A stretch of 64,000 nucleotides of DNA from Paenibacillus kyungheensis. Lineage in GTDB: Bacteria > Bacillota > Bacilli > Paenibacillales > Paenibacillaceae. The notes under the pieces are model-generated. The model was not told the origin of the DNA, ran no database searches, and saw nothing but the letters and a program-made list of their open reading frames with translations. Shown here in pieces: positions 1 through 8,279 of this stretch; within the stretch, counting starts at the first letter, position 1, and each line of letters opens with the position of its first letter. The position numbers and the translations under genes were made by a program. The stretch spans positions 313,501 through 377,500 of the forward strand of contig NZ_CP117416.1 of the NCBI RefSeq assembly GCF_028606985.1, given 5' to 3'.

Positions 1-459
1 GAAGTTTATGAGTTAAAGCCTATGAGCTATCGTACTAATTCTAAAAAACATGCTTCTGCACTAAAACAACTTAATAATTACGTTAATGGTATAAATGCAA
101 ATGGATTTTTAAATGATCCTAAGGCAACTGCTACAAAAGGAACAAAGTTTAATCCAAATGGATTAGTAATTAATGATCCATTTGATTCAAATAAAGTTAT
201 CAAATTCTATACGTATGATGATGATCCAGGGATGATATATTATGATTCATTAGACAGAGAAAAACCAAATGAAGATTTAAAAGTAGTACCAGAGCCTAAA
301 ACAAGTGAAATATGGGATGCATTATCAGGGTTTTTCGCACCTTCATATCGACCTAATGGAATACCTTTGCCTAATGGACTGCCACCTTTAGGTGGTGACA
401 AAGGAAATGGAGGTTTGACTCCATTTCCAATTCCTATCCCCAAATATATTATTCCATAA
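1..459 (+). CDS. C-terminal end of a polymorphic toxin (REase-like nuclease tip), 5' end outside window
   Basis: The reading frame is already open at base 1 (it reads E-V-Y-E-L-K-P before the first ATG at 22), so this is the 3' end of a longer gene, not a 145-aa protein. The E-x-K in 'YELKP', followed by a helix with 'ALKQLNNYV', resembles the ExK half of the PD-(D/E)xK active site found in restriction-endonuclease-fold tips of polymorphic toxins; this family assignment is inference. The last 50 residues are rich in Pro and Gly and end in 'PIPIPKYIIP'. The stop lies 13 bases before an immunity-like gene, the classic toxin-immunity arrangement. The N-terminal delivery region is not in the window, so the secretion route is unknown. 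Confidence 0.75.
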   Translation, partial: EVYELKPMSYRTNSKKHASALKQLNNYVNGINANGFLNDPKATATKGTKFNPNGLVINDPFDSNKVIKFYTYDDDPGMIYYDSLDREKPNEDLKVVPEPKTSEIWDALSGFFAPSYRPNGIPLPNGLPPLGGDKGNGGLTPFPIPIPKYIIP

Positions 460-472
460 GATGGAGGAGAAA

Positions 473-1165
473 ATGAAAATACTATCAATAATAAAAATAG
501 TAATGAGTAAAGAATTGGAAAAATTAGGTTTCAAATATCAGAAAGAAAACGATGCTTGGTTATTTATAAGAAATAATAATGGGAATGTAGAAGGTATAAG
601 AATTGAAAAAAGTAATTGGGAAAAAAATTCAATAAGGTTTCGTTTTTTTAATAGCGGAGGACAAATCAGTAGCTTTAGATTAACTGGAGAACGTGGAGAA
701 TCATGGTATTACTATGAAAATGAATCTGATTTACGAAATATATTGATTGAAATTTTAGAAATCACTAACAAGTATGCACTTAAATGGTGGAATGAAAATC
801 AGCCTATTGATAGTTATCCCAATGAATTAAGAACAATGTTAAATCATAAAGAAGATTTTCAACTAAGTTCTACTGATCCACAAATGCTAGTTAATGTAGA
901 GGAACTCTTACGCAAACATCCTAAAAAAGATGTAGTGATTGCAATGACTTACTTTTTAGGAAATATATTTATTGAGAACTTAGGTGGAGAGTGGTCATAT
1001 AATGAGAAGAAAATTCCTTATATAAAACACATTGGAGGATTTGATTTTTTGAATCGAGAAATGTATGATCCAATAAAAAATTTTCTAGATTCTCCTTTTT
1101 CAGAAAGTTTATTATCCTATTATAAAAGTTTTGAAGAAACAGTCTCTAACCTCAAACAAGGCTGA
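473..1165 (+). CDS. Putative immunity protein, DUF4304-like paralogue 1
   Basis: A soluble protein of about 230 residues without signal peptide or membrane segment. The ATG at 473 is preferred over the one at 461 because GGAGGA lies between them, 4 bases upstream of 473. The N-terminal half ('LEKLGFKYQKENDAWLFIR') resembles the DUF4304 pattern often seen as toxin immunity; the C-terminal half carries 'KHIGGFDFLN'. Paralogues follow at 1279 and 2201 and share the LGF...WLFIR, W-K-x-x, YFxG and HIGG blocks. Directly downstream of the toxin tip, it is the likely cognate immunity protein. The family name is tentative; the immunity role is inferred from position. Confidence 0.7.
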   Translation: MKILSIIKIVMSKELEKLGFKYQKENDAWLFIRNNNGNVEGIRIEKSNWEKNSIRFRFFNSGGQISSFRLTGERGESWYYYENESDLRNILIEILEITNKYALKWWNENQPIDSYPNELRTMLNHKEDFQLSSTDPQMLVNVEELLRKHPKKDVVIAMTYFLGNIFIENLGGEWSYNEKKIPYIKHIGGFDFLNREMYDPIKNFLDSPFSESLLSYYKSFEETVSNLKQG

Positions 1166-1182
1166 TTTAAAAGTATATTGTA

Positions 1183-1214
1183 TAGCCACATTAATATGTT
1201 GATGTGGCTTTTTT
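1183..1214 (+). terminator. Rho-independent terminator
   Basis: The arms AGCCACAT and ATGTGGCT flank a short AT-rich loop and are followed by a run of six T. It separates the toxin/first immunity gene from the second paralogue. Confidence 0.75.
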
Positions 1215-1278
1215 CTATACATTTTGTAGTATGAATTTAAGTTTCTAGAATAAATATAATTAAGTAGGAGGAGAAAAT

Positions 1279-1977
1279 TTGGATAAGACTATAACTTTGA
1301 AAAAGATAATGTGTAAGCCTCTTATGAAATTGGGATTTGAGTATAATAAAGAATGGAAGTTTATTCGTAAAAGCAACGGATTTGCTGAATACATTTCTTT
1401 AGATCAGAGCCAATGGCAAGACAATGTAATAAGAGTTTATTTTTCAAATGGAGAAAAAACCGTAAGTGCAAAAAGACTAATAGGTGAAAAAGCCAATGAT
1501 TGGTTTGAATTTCATGATGAGAAGTCTTTAGAAAAAGTCTTATTGAGTATTTTAAATATTACAGAAAAATTAGGATTACAATGGTTTAAAGAAAATGTGC
1601 CTAAAATTACTTTTTGCCCGTTTCTAGTTGAGATTTTGGATGGAAAACATCAAGATGAACTAGAGACTTTTTTTAGTTAGACTTTGTTGAAGAGAGATGA
1701 TCCTAATTCTCTTATACACGCAGAAAGTTTTTTGTTAAAGAATTCGAACGAGAAAGATATAGCGAAAATTAGTTATTTTTTTGGTGAATTAATTATTTAT
1801 AATTTAAAAGGAAAATGGGATATTGATGAATTTGGAGTTCCCATTTTAAGCCATATTGGAGGAAAAGAAGGCATGAAAAAAAATCCTTATAAAATTGTGT
1901 CTCGATTTATAGTTAATCCTCAATTAAACGATCTTATAGGGCATTATAATATTTTGAAAGATTTAGTTAAAAAATAA
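1279..1977 (+). pseudogene. Immunity paralogue 2 interrupted by an in-frame amber stop
   Basis: TTG start behind AGGAGGA. The frame codes for 133 residues, meets TAG at 1678-1680, then continues without a shift for 98 more codons to TAA at 1975-1977. The joined product would be about 231 residues, the length of both neighbouring paralogues. The part after the TAG still carries the family blocks ('SYFFGELIIYNL', 'LSHIGG'). So this is one gene with a single nonsense codon, not two genes. The second half has no convincing ribosome site. The 133-aa N-terminal half might still be made. A sequencing error or readthrough cannot be excluded. Confidence 0.75.
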
Positions 1978-1998
1978 GTTTTAGTTATATGCTAAAAA

Positions 1999-2043
1999 AT
2001 ATGATAATCACAAGTAGGTAATTTTTGCTTGTGATTATCATAT
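1999..2043. repeat. Perfect 16-bp inverted repeat
   Basis: The arms 1999-2014 and 2028-2043 are perfect reverse complements with a 13-base loop. No T-run follows on the plus strand, so it is not a standard terminator for the upstream genes; it may cap or protect the 3' end of the transcript. Confidence 0.6.
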
Positions 2044-2200
2044 AATAGTATTAGATTTGATAAATTACATATGATTGAATGTCGAGTTATAGCACTAATC
2101 GAAATTTTCACTAATTTAATATATAAAAATAAAAGATTGGTATAACAGTTTTCTTCTCAGAATTCCCTATGGTTCCTTAGATTAGAGGAGGATTTATATC

Positions 2201-2917
2201 ATGAGTATAAGTAAAATGATTGAACAAATAATGGGAGATAGGCTCAAAAAACTAGGATTTAATTATGAAAAGTCAGAAAATCTTTGGCTTTTCATCAGGA
2301 AAAAAAGTGGAACTACAGAAGGAATTCAAATTGATAAAGGTAAATGGCAGAAAAAAGCATTTAGATTGACCTATTATAAAGATGGAAAATCTATAGATAG
2401 TTTTCAATTTTTAGGTGGAGCTATCACGCAGCAGTGGCATTATTATGAAGATCAAGAATCCGCTCAAAAAATAATAGAGAAATTTTTGGAGATTACTGAA
2501 CAATATGGTTTACATTGGTTTGAGGAAAATGAAGCTAAATATATAAAATTTGATCAAAATATTTTAAGCCAAGATTTTACTAATGAACTGAAAATATTTA
2601 TAGAAGAATATAAGCTTTATTATTCAGATCCTAATTGTTTAAGTAAGATAGAACAAATCTTAGAACAAAATCCTACGCTTGAAAATATTTCTTTGGCAAA
2701 CCGTTTCTTCGGAGAATATATTATTCATCAATTAGGGGCTGAATGGGATTTTCGTCCCAATAATGAAATTTATTTGAATCATATTGGTGGCATAAAAAAC
2801 TTTAATAAAGGAACATTTCGAATTATTGATAACTATATATCTGACCCTAACATGCATTCGATCAATAAAAGTTATCTGACTATAAAAAATACAGTAGAAA
2901 ATATTAAATCATCTTAA
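2201..2917 (+). CDS. Putative immunity protein, DUF4304-like paralogue 3
   Basis: An intact 238-aa protein behind GAGGAGG. It aligns along its whole length with the products at 473 and 1279: 'LKKLGFNYEKSENLWLFIRK' at the N-terminus, a W-K/Q-K block near residue 45, 'RFFGEYIIHQLGAEW' near 165 and 'NHIGGIKNF' near 190. No signal peptide or membrane segment, so it should act in the cytoplasm. The family is not firmly identified. The tandem copies suggest immunity to variants of one toxin type, which is inference from context. Confidence 0.7.
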   Translation: MSISKMIEQIMGDRLKKLGFNYEKSENLWLFIRKKSGTTEGIQIDKGKWQKKAFRLTYYKDGKSIDSFQFLGGAITQQWHYYEDQESAQKIIEKFLEITEQYGLHWFEENEAKYIKFDQNILSQDFTNELKIFIEEYKLYYSDPNCLSKIEQILEQNPTLENISLANRFFGEYIIHQLGAEWDFRPNNEIYLNHIGGIKNFNKGTFRIIDNYISDPNMHSINKSYLTIKNTVENIKSS

Positions 2918-3056
2918 ATTATTTTATTGAAGAAGCTATATCAATCATTACTACATGTGATTAAAAATTTGGGGAAAGTTGAATCTTTTTCAAATGTATT
3001 AGTAGTATTACTTTAATGTGTTTCTAATTCTTCACAATTATTTAGGGAGGAATACA

Positions 3057-3500
3057 ATGATAAGAAATAGTGTCTCCATCTATAAAAGTAAGAAGAATAA
3101 CAATATTTTTATAGTTCCTTCAGGATTTCTGGAAAATGGCATACGAACTACGATCAATAAGCCCATTATTCTAGGTGAGCATTACAATGCAGAAATATTA
3201 GGAGAAAGTTTGAAAAAGGGTTACGATATCATTTCGAATCAGGAGTTTCAAAAAGAAGATATCGGAGTTTTAGTGGTTAATGAAGTTACGGGGATTAAAA
3301 GTTTTTCGAGTTTTTCTAAGCAATATTTTTGCGTTTCTTCTGGTTATGACTCCATGAATGGATATGATTTTTACTCATTGATAAGAGGAAAAGATGGATC
3401 ATATATGTATCCAGCTAACCCTTTCATTGAACTTTCGCCAGATGCTGATTATATCAGTATTGGAGCAGCTATTATTAAAGCTTTTGAATCGTGTGAGTAA
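3057..3500 (+). CDS. Putative CdiI/DUF1436-like immunity protein
   Basis: The ATG at 3057 is chosen because GGGAGGA lies 7 bases upstream; a GTG at 3018 has no ribosome site. The 147-aa product starts 'MIRNSVSIYKSKKNNNIFIV', has a central 'SFSKQYFCVSS', and ends with 'GAAIIKAFESCE'. The short N-terminal beta strand with a tyrosine, and the C-terminal pattern of a small residue followed by an A-I-I-x-A helix, recall the DUF1436/CdiI immunity proteins of contact-dependent inhibition. The match is from memory of the family, not a search, and is moderate. It has its own ribosome site and is followed by a strong hairpin. Confidence 0.6.
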   Translation: MIRNSVSIYKSKKNNNIFIVPSGFLENGIRTTINKPIILGEHYNAEILGESLKKGYDIISNQEFQKEDIGVLVVNEVTGIKSFSSFSKQYFCVSSGYDSMNGYDFYSLIRGKDGSYMYPANPFIELSPDADYISIGAAIIKAFESCE

Positions 3501-3504
3501 CATG

Positions 3505-3540
3505 ATGAGTCTAACTGAGGCATAACTCAGTTGGACTCAT
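3505..3540 (+). repeat. 15-bp hairpin after the CdiI-like gene
   Basis: The arms 3505-3519 and 3526-3540 pair over 15 bases with one G-U and a 6-base loop. The tail is only AT-rich, with no clean T-run, so termination would be inefficient. Confidence 0.6.
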
Positions 3541-3613
3541 AAATAATTTAACAGACGAATTTTTACATAATGAAAATATAGTATTACCTTTATCAGAAGA
3601 TAGGGAGGAAAAC

Positions 3614-4330
3614 ATGTTACAGTTGCACACTATGATACTTTGGTCTAAACCAAAAGAAAAAGATTTTGAGAGTTTAGCTAAAACGGCTTATAGAATAATG
3701 GAAGTGTTAAAAGAATTTGGTTCAGAGGTAGAGCCAAAATATCTAACAGTAAATAGAAAAAAAGATGCTGTTCCTTTTGAATGGAGTTACGAGAATTTTA
3801 GAAATACTTTAAAAAAGGGAGTAAACAAAGAAGGAGGTGTAGAGTTTCCTGAATTAGGATACTCTATTGATTTTTTTTCATCTTTGGAGTCTCAACATTC
3901 TTCAAGTATAAGAATGAAAATAGGAAATCACAATTCCGAATTTGTTGATAATTTAGTGATTCAATTTCCTAAATTTTATTCTATCGAAAAAATAAATCAA
4001 GATAAAGATAAGATCAAAGTGTTATTTAACCAATGTATTCATCTATTTCAACCTTATTGGGGATGCATATCTAATAGTGTGAACATAGATAGATTTGATA
4101 ATTATGCTAAAAATGATAAACCCTCAACCTTGCATTGGCTAAATTATTGGGGAGAAGATATATTAAGAAATATACCAGCCATAAAAGCTATGTCTGTTCC
4201 TGTATATTACACTGAACCGATAGAGAAAGGTTGGTTTATTCAGTTAAAAGATGACCCACTAGACGATACATTAGAGGAAGATGTTCAACTCCAAGCTGAA
4301 GCTAACAAATATTATGGTCTTTTAAGTTGA
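3614..4330 (+). CDS. Putative Imm52-like immunity protein
   Basis: 238 aa, ATG behind AGGGAGGAA. The protein is soluble and has the mid-protein 'YWG' repeats ('FQPYWGCIS', 'LNYWGEDIL') and a C-terminal 'LQAEANKYYG' that I associate with the Imm52 family of polymorphic-toxin immunity proteins. The assignment is from motif memory and is moderate. A relic of a second, related C-terminus lies at 5915-5989. There is no sign of truncation. It presumably binds a toxin tip in the cytoplasm; the toxin is not in the window. Confidence 0.6.
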   Translation: MLQLHTMILWSKPKEKDFESLAKTAYRIMEVLKEFGSEVEPKYLTVNRKKDAVPFEWSYENFRNTLKKGVNKEGGVEFPELGYSIDFFSSLESQHSSSIRMKIGNHNSEFVDNLVIQFPKFYSIEKINQDKDKIKVLFNQCIHLFQPYWGCISNSVNIDRFDNYAKNDKPSTLHWLNYWGEDILRNIPAIKAMSVPVYYTEPIEKGWFIQLKDDPLDDTLEEDVQLQAEANKYYGLLS

Positions 4331-4461
4331 TTCACTGAATTTTATTATTTAACTTAATTAAAATGAGATAGCTGGAGAGGTTAATAGGTTTGAAATATCT
4401 AATTCAACAATATTCATTGAATTAAGAAAGAACAACAATTTAATATTTTAGTACGTTATTC

Positions 4462-5070
4462 ATGAATAAGCTGGAGGTGCTACAGATAGAATATCAATAT
4501 AAGATGATGATCCCTCCATTTGAGATGGATGAATATTCAAAATTAACTAAACAACAAGCGCAAGAGTACTTTGATTGGTTTACAACACAAATTCCAGAGA
4601 GAATTGAGATATTGTTAGGAGCCATAGAATCATCCGGTGAGAAAAATTTAGAACAATTTGATATGACACCAGAATCATTAAAGCCACTTTGGTCATGGTT
4701 AAAGAAGAATATAAAAACTACACCTAAATCTCAGGCTGAAATGAATGAACTAAAAAGAACTCTACCTAATTGGATATTTGAAGATGTAAATGACTGGAAG
4801 CTTGATTCCTCAACATTGGTATTGGCAATGGATGTATCTTTATATTTTGCTGAAGTCTTTCTTAAAAATTATTCAAATCTATATTGGAATATATTAAGCA
4901 AACCTAAATCGCATGTTGATCTTAATAAACCTGTTATTATTGGTTTTAAGAATGCACCCTTATATCCTCCTAGAATTATCCGTAATTCATGTAGTTGCTA
5001 TGCAGAAGGGGATTCAAGTAAAAATTTACTGTCCTTATATGAAGTTTGGAGAAATTTTATAAAAATATAA
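4462..5070 (+). CDS. Hypothetical protein, probable immunity protein
   Basis: 202 aa, soluble. The ATG at 4462 has no clear ribosome site; another possible start is the Met-Met pair at residues 15-16. The C-terminus has 'PRIIRNSCSCYAEGD', with two closely spaced cysteines, and several tryptophans punctuate the middle. I do not recognise the family. Its place between two immunity-type genes, small size and matching low GC support an immunity role, which is inference. Confidence 0.55.
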   Translation: MNKLEVLQIEYQYKMMIPPFEMDEYSKLTKQQAQEYFDWFTTQIPERIEILLGAIESSGEKNLEQFDMTPESLKPLWSWLKKNIKTTPKSQAEMNELKRTLPNWIFEDVNDWKLDSSTLVLAMDVSLYFAEVFLKNYSNLYWNILSKPKSHVDLNKPVIIGFKNAPLYPPRIIRNSCSCYAEGDSSKNLLSLYEVWRNFIKI

Positions 5071-5196
5071 TGACGTAGTGCATAAATTGATTAAGTATGT
5101 GGAGATAAATTAATAAATATTTGTGCCAAGAAATTAATAACATAAATAGGATCTACAAATGAATAGTGCTAACGTTTAAAATAGAGGAGTTTTAAC

Positions 5197-5499
5197 ATGT
5201 TAGAAACTTTTGATTTTAGAGATGGAAAAGTTAATTTTAATTATTTTGGGAAAATAGATTATAATTCGTCTCCGCAAGAAGATGATTATTTTCTTAGTGA
5301 AGATATGTTATCTCTATCATATGCTGATAATAAGTATATTATTGATATAGGTTGGTATGATAGCAACCAAAGTTTTGTGATTAGTTTAATAAAAGATGAT
5401 GATTGGGAATTTCCTCAAAAAAAAGAAAAGGTTAGAAATAAAGAAAAAATAGAAGAAGTGTTAACAAAATTTATAGAGTTAGTTTATGAAAATATATAA
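5197..5499 (+). CDS. Hypothetical small acidic protein, probable immunity protein
   Basis: 100 aa, ATG behind AGAGGAG. The sequence alternates short beta-type stretches ('YIIDIGWYDS', 'FVISLIKDDDWEFP') and ends in a charged helix, a small alpha+beta layout common among immunity proteins. It is strongly acidic at the N-terminal third. No family is recognised. It stands alone with about 125 bases of AT-rich spacer before it. Confidence 0.55.
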   Translation: MLETFDFRDGKVNFNYFGKIDYNSSPQEDDYFLSEDMLSLSYADNKYIIDIGWYDSNQSFVISLIKDDDWEFPQKKEKVRNKEKIEEVLTKFIELVYENI

Positions 5500-5558
5500 A
5501 TTTATTTTTTATGAAATAATATATTTTTTAAGAAAAATGATATAAGGAATGAAAACCA

Positions 5559-5876
5559 ATGTTTACAATAATTTTAGCTGTAGAAGATAATAAAATATTA
5601 GAATCTATCTCAAGACCCCATAATCAAGAGTATCTAATTCAGCATTCAGAGGATTATCCAATACTTAAAGAATTATGTATTGATGATTATGATGTATTTA
5701 ATGAACAGGATACAGACCAGCTAATATTTGAACTTAATAAAATCAAAGAAAACGTAGGAGACATAGAAGATTTAAAGCATATTGATGAAATTATTGGATT
5801 AGCTGAAAAGTGCAGGTTTATAAAGGGAAGTGTAATTGCCTTTAATCCATTCAACGCATCTTTATTAGGAGAATAA
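5559..5876 (+). CDS. Hypothetical protein, family A copy 1
   Basis: 105 aa with a weak ribosome site (AAGGAATG). It is a clear paralogue of the product at 6858: both begin M-x-T-I-I-L, share 'DYDxF', 'QLIxEL', a charged segment with 'DLxHI(D/N)EII', a 'KC' and end in 'FNPF/FTPF'. No membrane segment or signal. The family is not known to me. The pair flanks two copies of another family, giving an A-B-B-A order. Confidence 0.6.
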   Translation: MFTIILAVEDNKILESISRPHNQEYLIQHSEDYPILKELCIDDYDVFNEQDTDQLIFELNKIKENVGDIEDLKHIDEIIGLAEKCRFIKGSVIAFNPFNASLLGE

Positions 5877-5914
5877 TTTTTTAGGAAAAGCTTGTTCTTT
5901 TTATTAAGAAATAA

Positions 5915-5989
5915 ACTAGTTATAATAGGCTAAAGAAAGATCTTGAACTCCAGCTTAAAGCAAATAGATATTATAATCCTATAACCTAA
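5915..5989 (+). pseudogene. Relic of an Imm52-like C-terminus
   Basis: A short open stretch ends in 'LQLKANRYYNPIT' and a TAA at 5987-5989. It lines up with the end of the Imm52-like product at 3614 ('LQAEANKYYGLLS'), sharing L, Q, A, N and the Tyr-Tyr pair in the same spacing. There is no start codon or ribosome site and an in-frame TAA just upstream, so only the 3' tip of a lost gene remains. Confidence 0.5.
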
Positions 5990-6001
5990 TTATCTTAAGC
6001 G

Positions 6002-6041
6002 TAGCTATCTTCTATAAAAAATGATGAAGATCGCTATTTTT
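6002..6041 (+). terminator. Probable terminator
   Basis: The imperfect arms TAGCTATCTTC and GAAGATCGCTA flank an A-rich loop and are followed by TTTTT. It lies after the relic and before the family B genes. Confidence 0.5.
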
Positions 6042-6095
6042 ATAATAAATACCTACATAATTGACTATTAAAATTAAAGAGGGACAACCGACAAA

Positions 6096-6410
6096 ATGAT
6101 TAATAAACAAAAGTTTATTGAGAAAAATAGTAAAAGTGCTTATAGTTCATTGATTGATTTTTTGCATTTAGAAGTTACTGAAGATTCGTTTAACTGGATC
6201 TACGAATTTCTAAGTGTTAAAAACTTTCGTAATGGAGAATACGAGGGTACACAGTATATCCTCAAAAAATTGAATCCAGATGAAATTGTTATTGTTGATA
6301 CAGTGGCAGAAGAATTCAGTAAAGATTTATCTACAACTTATTTTCAATTAAATGTAGCAGAGATGTTATATATTATGGATGAAATAGATAAGTGGAAAAC
6401 AGGGTTTTAA
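6096..6410 (+). CDS. Hypothetical protein, family B copy 1
   Basis: 104 aa, ATG behind AGAGGGA. Paralogous to the products at 6463 and 9602: all share 'DFLxLE/DFLHIE', a 'FLSVxNFR' block, '(N/Q)GEYEG', 'LKKL' or 'LRKL', and a C-terminal 'ILDEIDEW/IMDEIDKW'. The protein is soluble and acidic. The family is not known to me; the array context suggests immunity. The neighbour at 6463 lies only 52 bases downstream. Confidence 0.6.
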   Translation: MINKQKFIEKNSKSAYSSLIDFLHLEVTEDSFNWIYEFLSVKNFRNGEYEGTQYILKKLNPDEIVIVDTVAEEFSKDLSTTYFQLNVAEMLYIMDEIDKWKTGF

Positions 6411-6462
6411 CATAAAGTAGTTTTATTGTACGACAAAATAAGAAAAGGAGAACAAGAATAAC

Positions 6463-6786
6463 ATGAATTTCCAAAAAAAATATTTTATGCTAAAGAATAC
6501 TCAACGTTCATGGGAAGTATTGATTGATTTTTTACATATAGAAATCAAAGAAGAGAATTTTAAAACAATATATACTTTTTTAAAAGTAGGAAACTTTAGA
6601 CAAGGGGAATATGAAGGCAATAAGTATGTTTTAAAAAAATTATATTCTGATGAAGTAATGATTATTGACCTTGCAATAGAAGAAAAGGATAATAATTCTT
6701 CCCCACCACCATTTTGTCTAACCGTAAATGAAATGGTGACTATTATGGATAATATTGATGAGTGGAAAAAGTACAAAATAGAGTAG
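6463..6786 (+). CDS. Hypothetical protein, family B copy 2
   Basis: 107 aa, ATG behind AAAAGGAG. It is the tandem partner of the gene at 6096, with the same blocks ('LIDFLHIE', 'VGNFRQGEYEG', 'NIDEWKK'). The two copies have clearly diverged, so the duplication is not recent. A short proline pair insertion ('SSPPPF') sits where the other copies have a charged loop. Confidence 0.6.
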   Translation: MNFQKKYFMLKNTQRSWEVLIDFLHIEIKEENFKTIYTFLKVGNFRQGEYEGNKYVLKKLYSDEVMIIDLAIEEKDNNSSPPPFCLTVNEMVTIMDNIDEWKKYKIE

Positions 6787-6857
6787 AGAACTTGAAGATA
6801 TCCGAGAAATTAATTAAAGCGATAGATCTTAATAATTCTAAAATATGGAGATAATAC

Positions 6858-7154
6858 ATGATTACAATTATATTAGAATCTAAAACAGTAGACAGAATTG
6901 CAAAAGTCTCACAACTGAATAATGAAGTTTATTTATTACAAAATAAATCTGATTATAAAATTCTAAGTGAATTGTCGACTGTTGATTATGATGCTTTTGC
7001 TAGAGAAGACATGAAGCAATTGATTATAGAACTAGAGATGTTAAAAGAAGATCTTTATGATGAAAAAGATCTACATCATATTAATGAAATTATTGAATTG
7101 ACTGATAAATGCATTAGTATTCCCGATAGCTATCTTATATTTACCCCTTTCTGA
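6858..7154 (+). CDS. Hypothetical protein, family A copy 2
   Basis: 98 aa, ATG behind TGGAGAT. It aligns end to end with the product at 5559 ('VDYDAF', 'QLIIELEMLKEDL', 'HHINEIIELTDKC', final 'FTPF'). It is slightly shorter at the C-terminus than copy 1. With 6096 and 6463 lying between the two A copies, the order A-B-B-A suggests a block duplication or insertion. Confidence 0.6.
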   Translation: MITIILESKTVDRIAKVSQLNNEVYLLQNKSDYKILSELSTVDYDAFAREDMKQLIIELEMLKEDLYDEKDLHHINEIIELTDKCISIPDSYLIFTPF

Positions 7155-7293
7155 AATGCAGTTCTTATAAAAAGAAAATATTAAAAAATCAGATTGAACT
7201 TAGCTATGTTCTGTTAACTACATAAGAATACAGTTACGTTTTTATTGAACATCTATATAGCCAATCACCACTAAAATAAGAGAGGTAATACAT

Positions 7294-7707
7294 ATGTATC
7301 AATATCATGGTTGGGCAGTACTTTCTATAAGTGTAGATGATGAGAGCAATCATATAGAAGATTCTAAAATGTTACTCCAAGTACAAAATTATATTTCTAA
7401 GATGAAAGATAATATTGATATTATTGAGGTTAAAGCTATAAATGGACAGTATCATTTTTTAATGACTGGATTTTCTAATCACAAAATCATAAGTGAATAT
7501 AATCCTATAAATATTTTTAGACATATAGGTATATTAGCTTCTGGTTCATACGGGATATTATATGTTTATGATGATGAAGATTTAGAATATTTTAACGAGT
7601 TTCGAGTGTACGTTCTGACAAGAGGAGACATTTCTGAAAAATCTGATACATATTTATCACCTTTGATTCCAACAGTAGCAAATAAGTCTGAATTCGAGAT
7701 TGAGTGA
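7294..7707 (+). CDS. Imm7-like immunity protein
   Basis: 137 aa, ATG behind AGAGAGG. It begins 'MYQYHGWAVLSIS' and carries 'GSYGILYVYDDED', 'FRVYVLTRGD' and 'DTYLSPLIPT', the ordered motifs I know from the Imm7 family of polymorphic-toxin immunity proteins. The length is typical. It is intact, with no signal peptide, so it should neutralise an incoming toxin in the cytoplasm. This is the best-supported family call in the array; the partner toxin is not in the window. Confidence 0.8.
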   Translation: MYQYHGWAVLSISVDDESNHIEDSKMLLQVQNYISKMKDNIDIIEVKAINGQYHFLMTGFSNHKIISEYNPINIFRHIGILASGSYGILYVYDDEDLEYFNEFRVYVLTRGDISEKSDTYLSPLIPTVANKSEFEIE

Positions 7708-7777
7708 ATATTACTAAATAAAACGATGAATAGGTATACGTTATTTATAGTGATAAGAAAATTGAGGTGATTTACTT

Positions 7778-8134
7778 TTGGTAAAACCTAATCTATTTTG
7801 TAAAGTTTTTATTGATACAGAAATACACCAAGATGAATTATTACATCTGATTAATAGTGAGATATCAGGAGAAGTGAATAAGTTGGAGATCACTAACTCA
7901 ACTTTAATAATTGAAATAAGAAAGAACGTTGAATTTGATAGTGTAAGAAGTGAAAATCTATCGGATGGTTTTTTGTTTTATAAATATTATTTAGAAATAG
8001 AACCATTTTCTGAAGTAGTGGAAAGAGATTATATAAAAGCAGTAGCAGATTTGTTAAAGAAACTATGGGAATCAAACATAGGAGCAGTTGCAGCTTGCGA
8101 CTTTGAAGATTTATTACCTAGAAATAGCAGATAA
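7778..8134 (+). CDS. Hypothetical protein, probable immunity protein
   Basis: 118 aa, TTG start 8 bases after GAGGTG. The product has an N-terminal beta-rich half ('LFCKVFIDTE'), a middle 'FLFYKYYLEIEP', and a C-terminal helix followed by 'AACDFEDLLPR'. The 'ACDFEDxLP' ending is one I have seen in small immunity-type proteins, but I cannot name the family. It is intact and in keeping with its neighbours in base composition. Confidence 0.6.
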   Translation: MVKPNLFCKVFIDTEIHQDELLHLINSEISGEVNKLEITNSTLIIEIRKNVEFDSVRSENLSDGFLFYKYYLEIEPFSEVVERDYIKAVADLLKKLWESNIGAVAACDFEDLLPRNSR

Positions 8135-8279
8135 TTTTTTTGGAATTTTATCTATAACCATAACTCTAGAGCAGATAGGTCTTATAATAGGATTCTAAGA
8201 AATGCAAAAACGAAATTTTGATTACTATTAACCAAGTAGCTCACTCGAAAATATATAAGAAGAATTAAGAAGGTAATTT

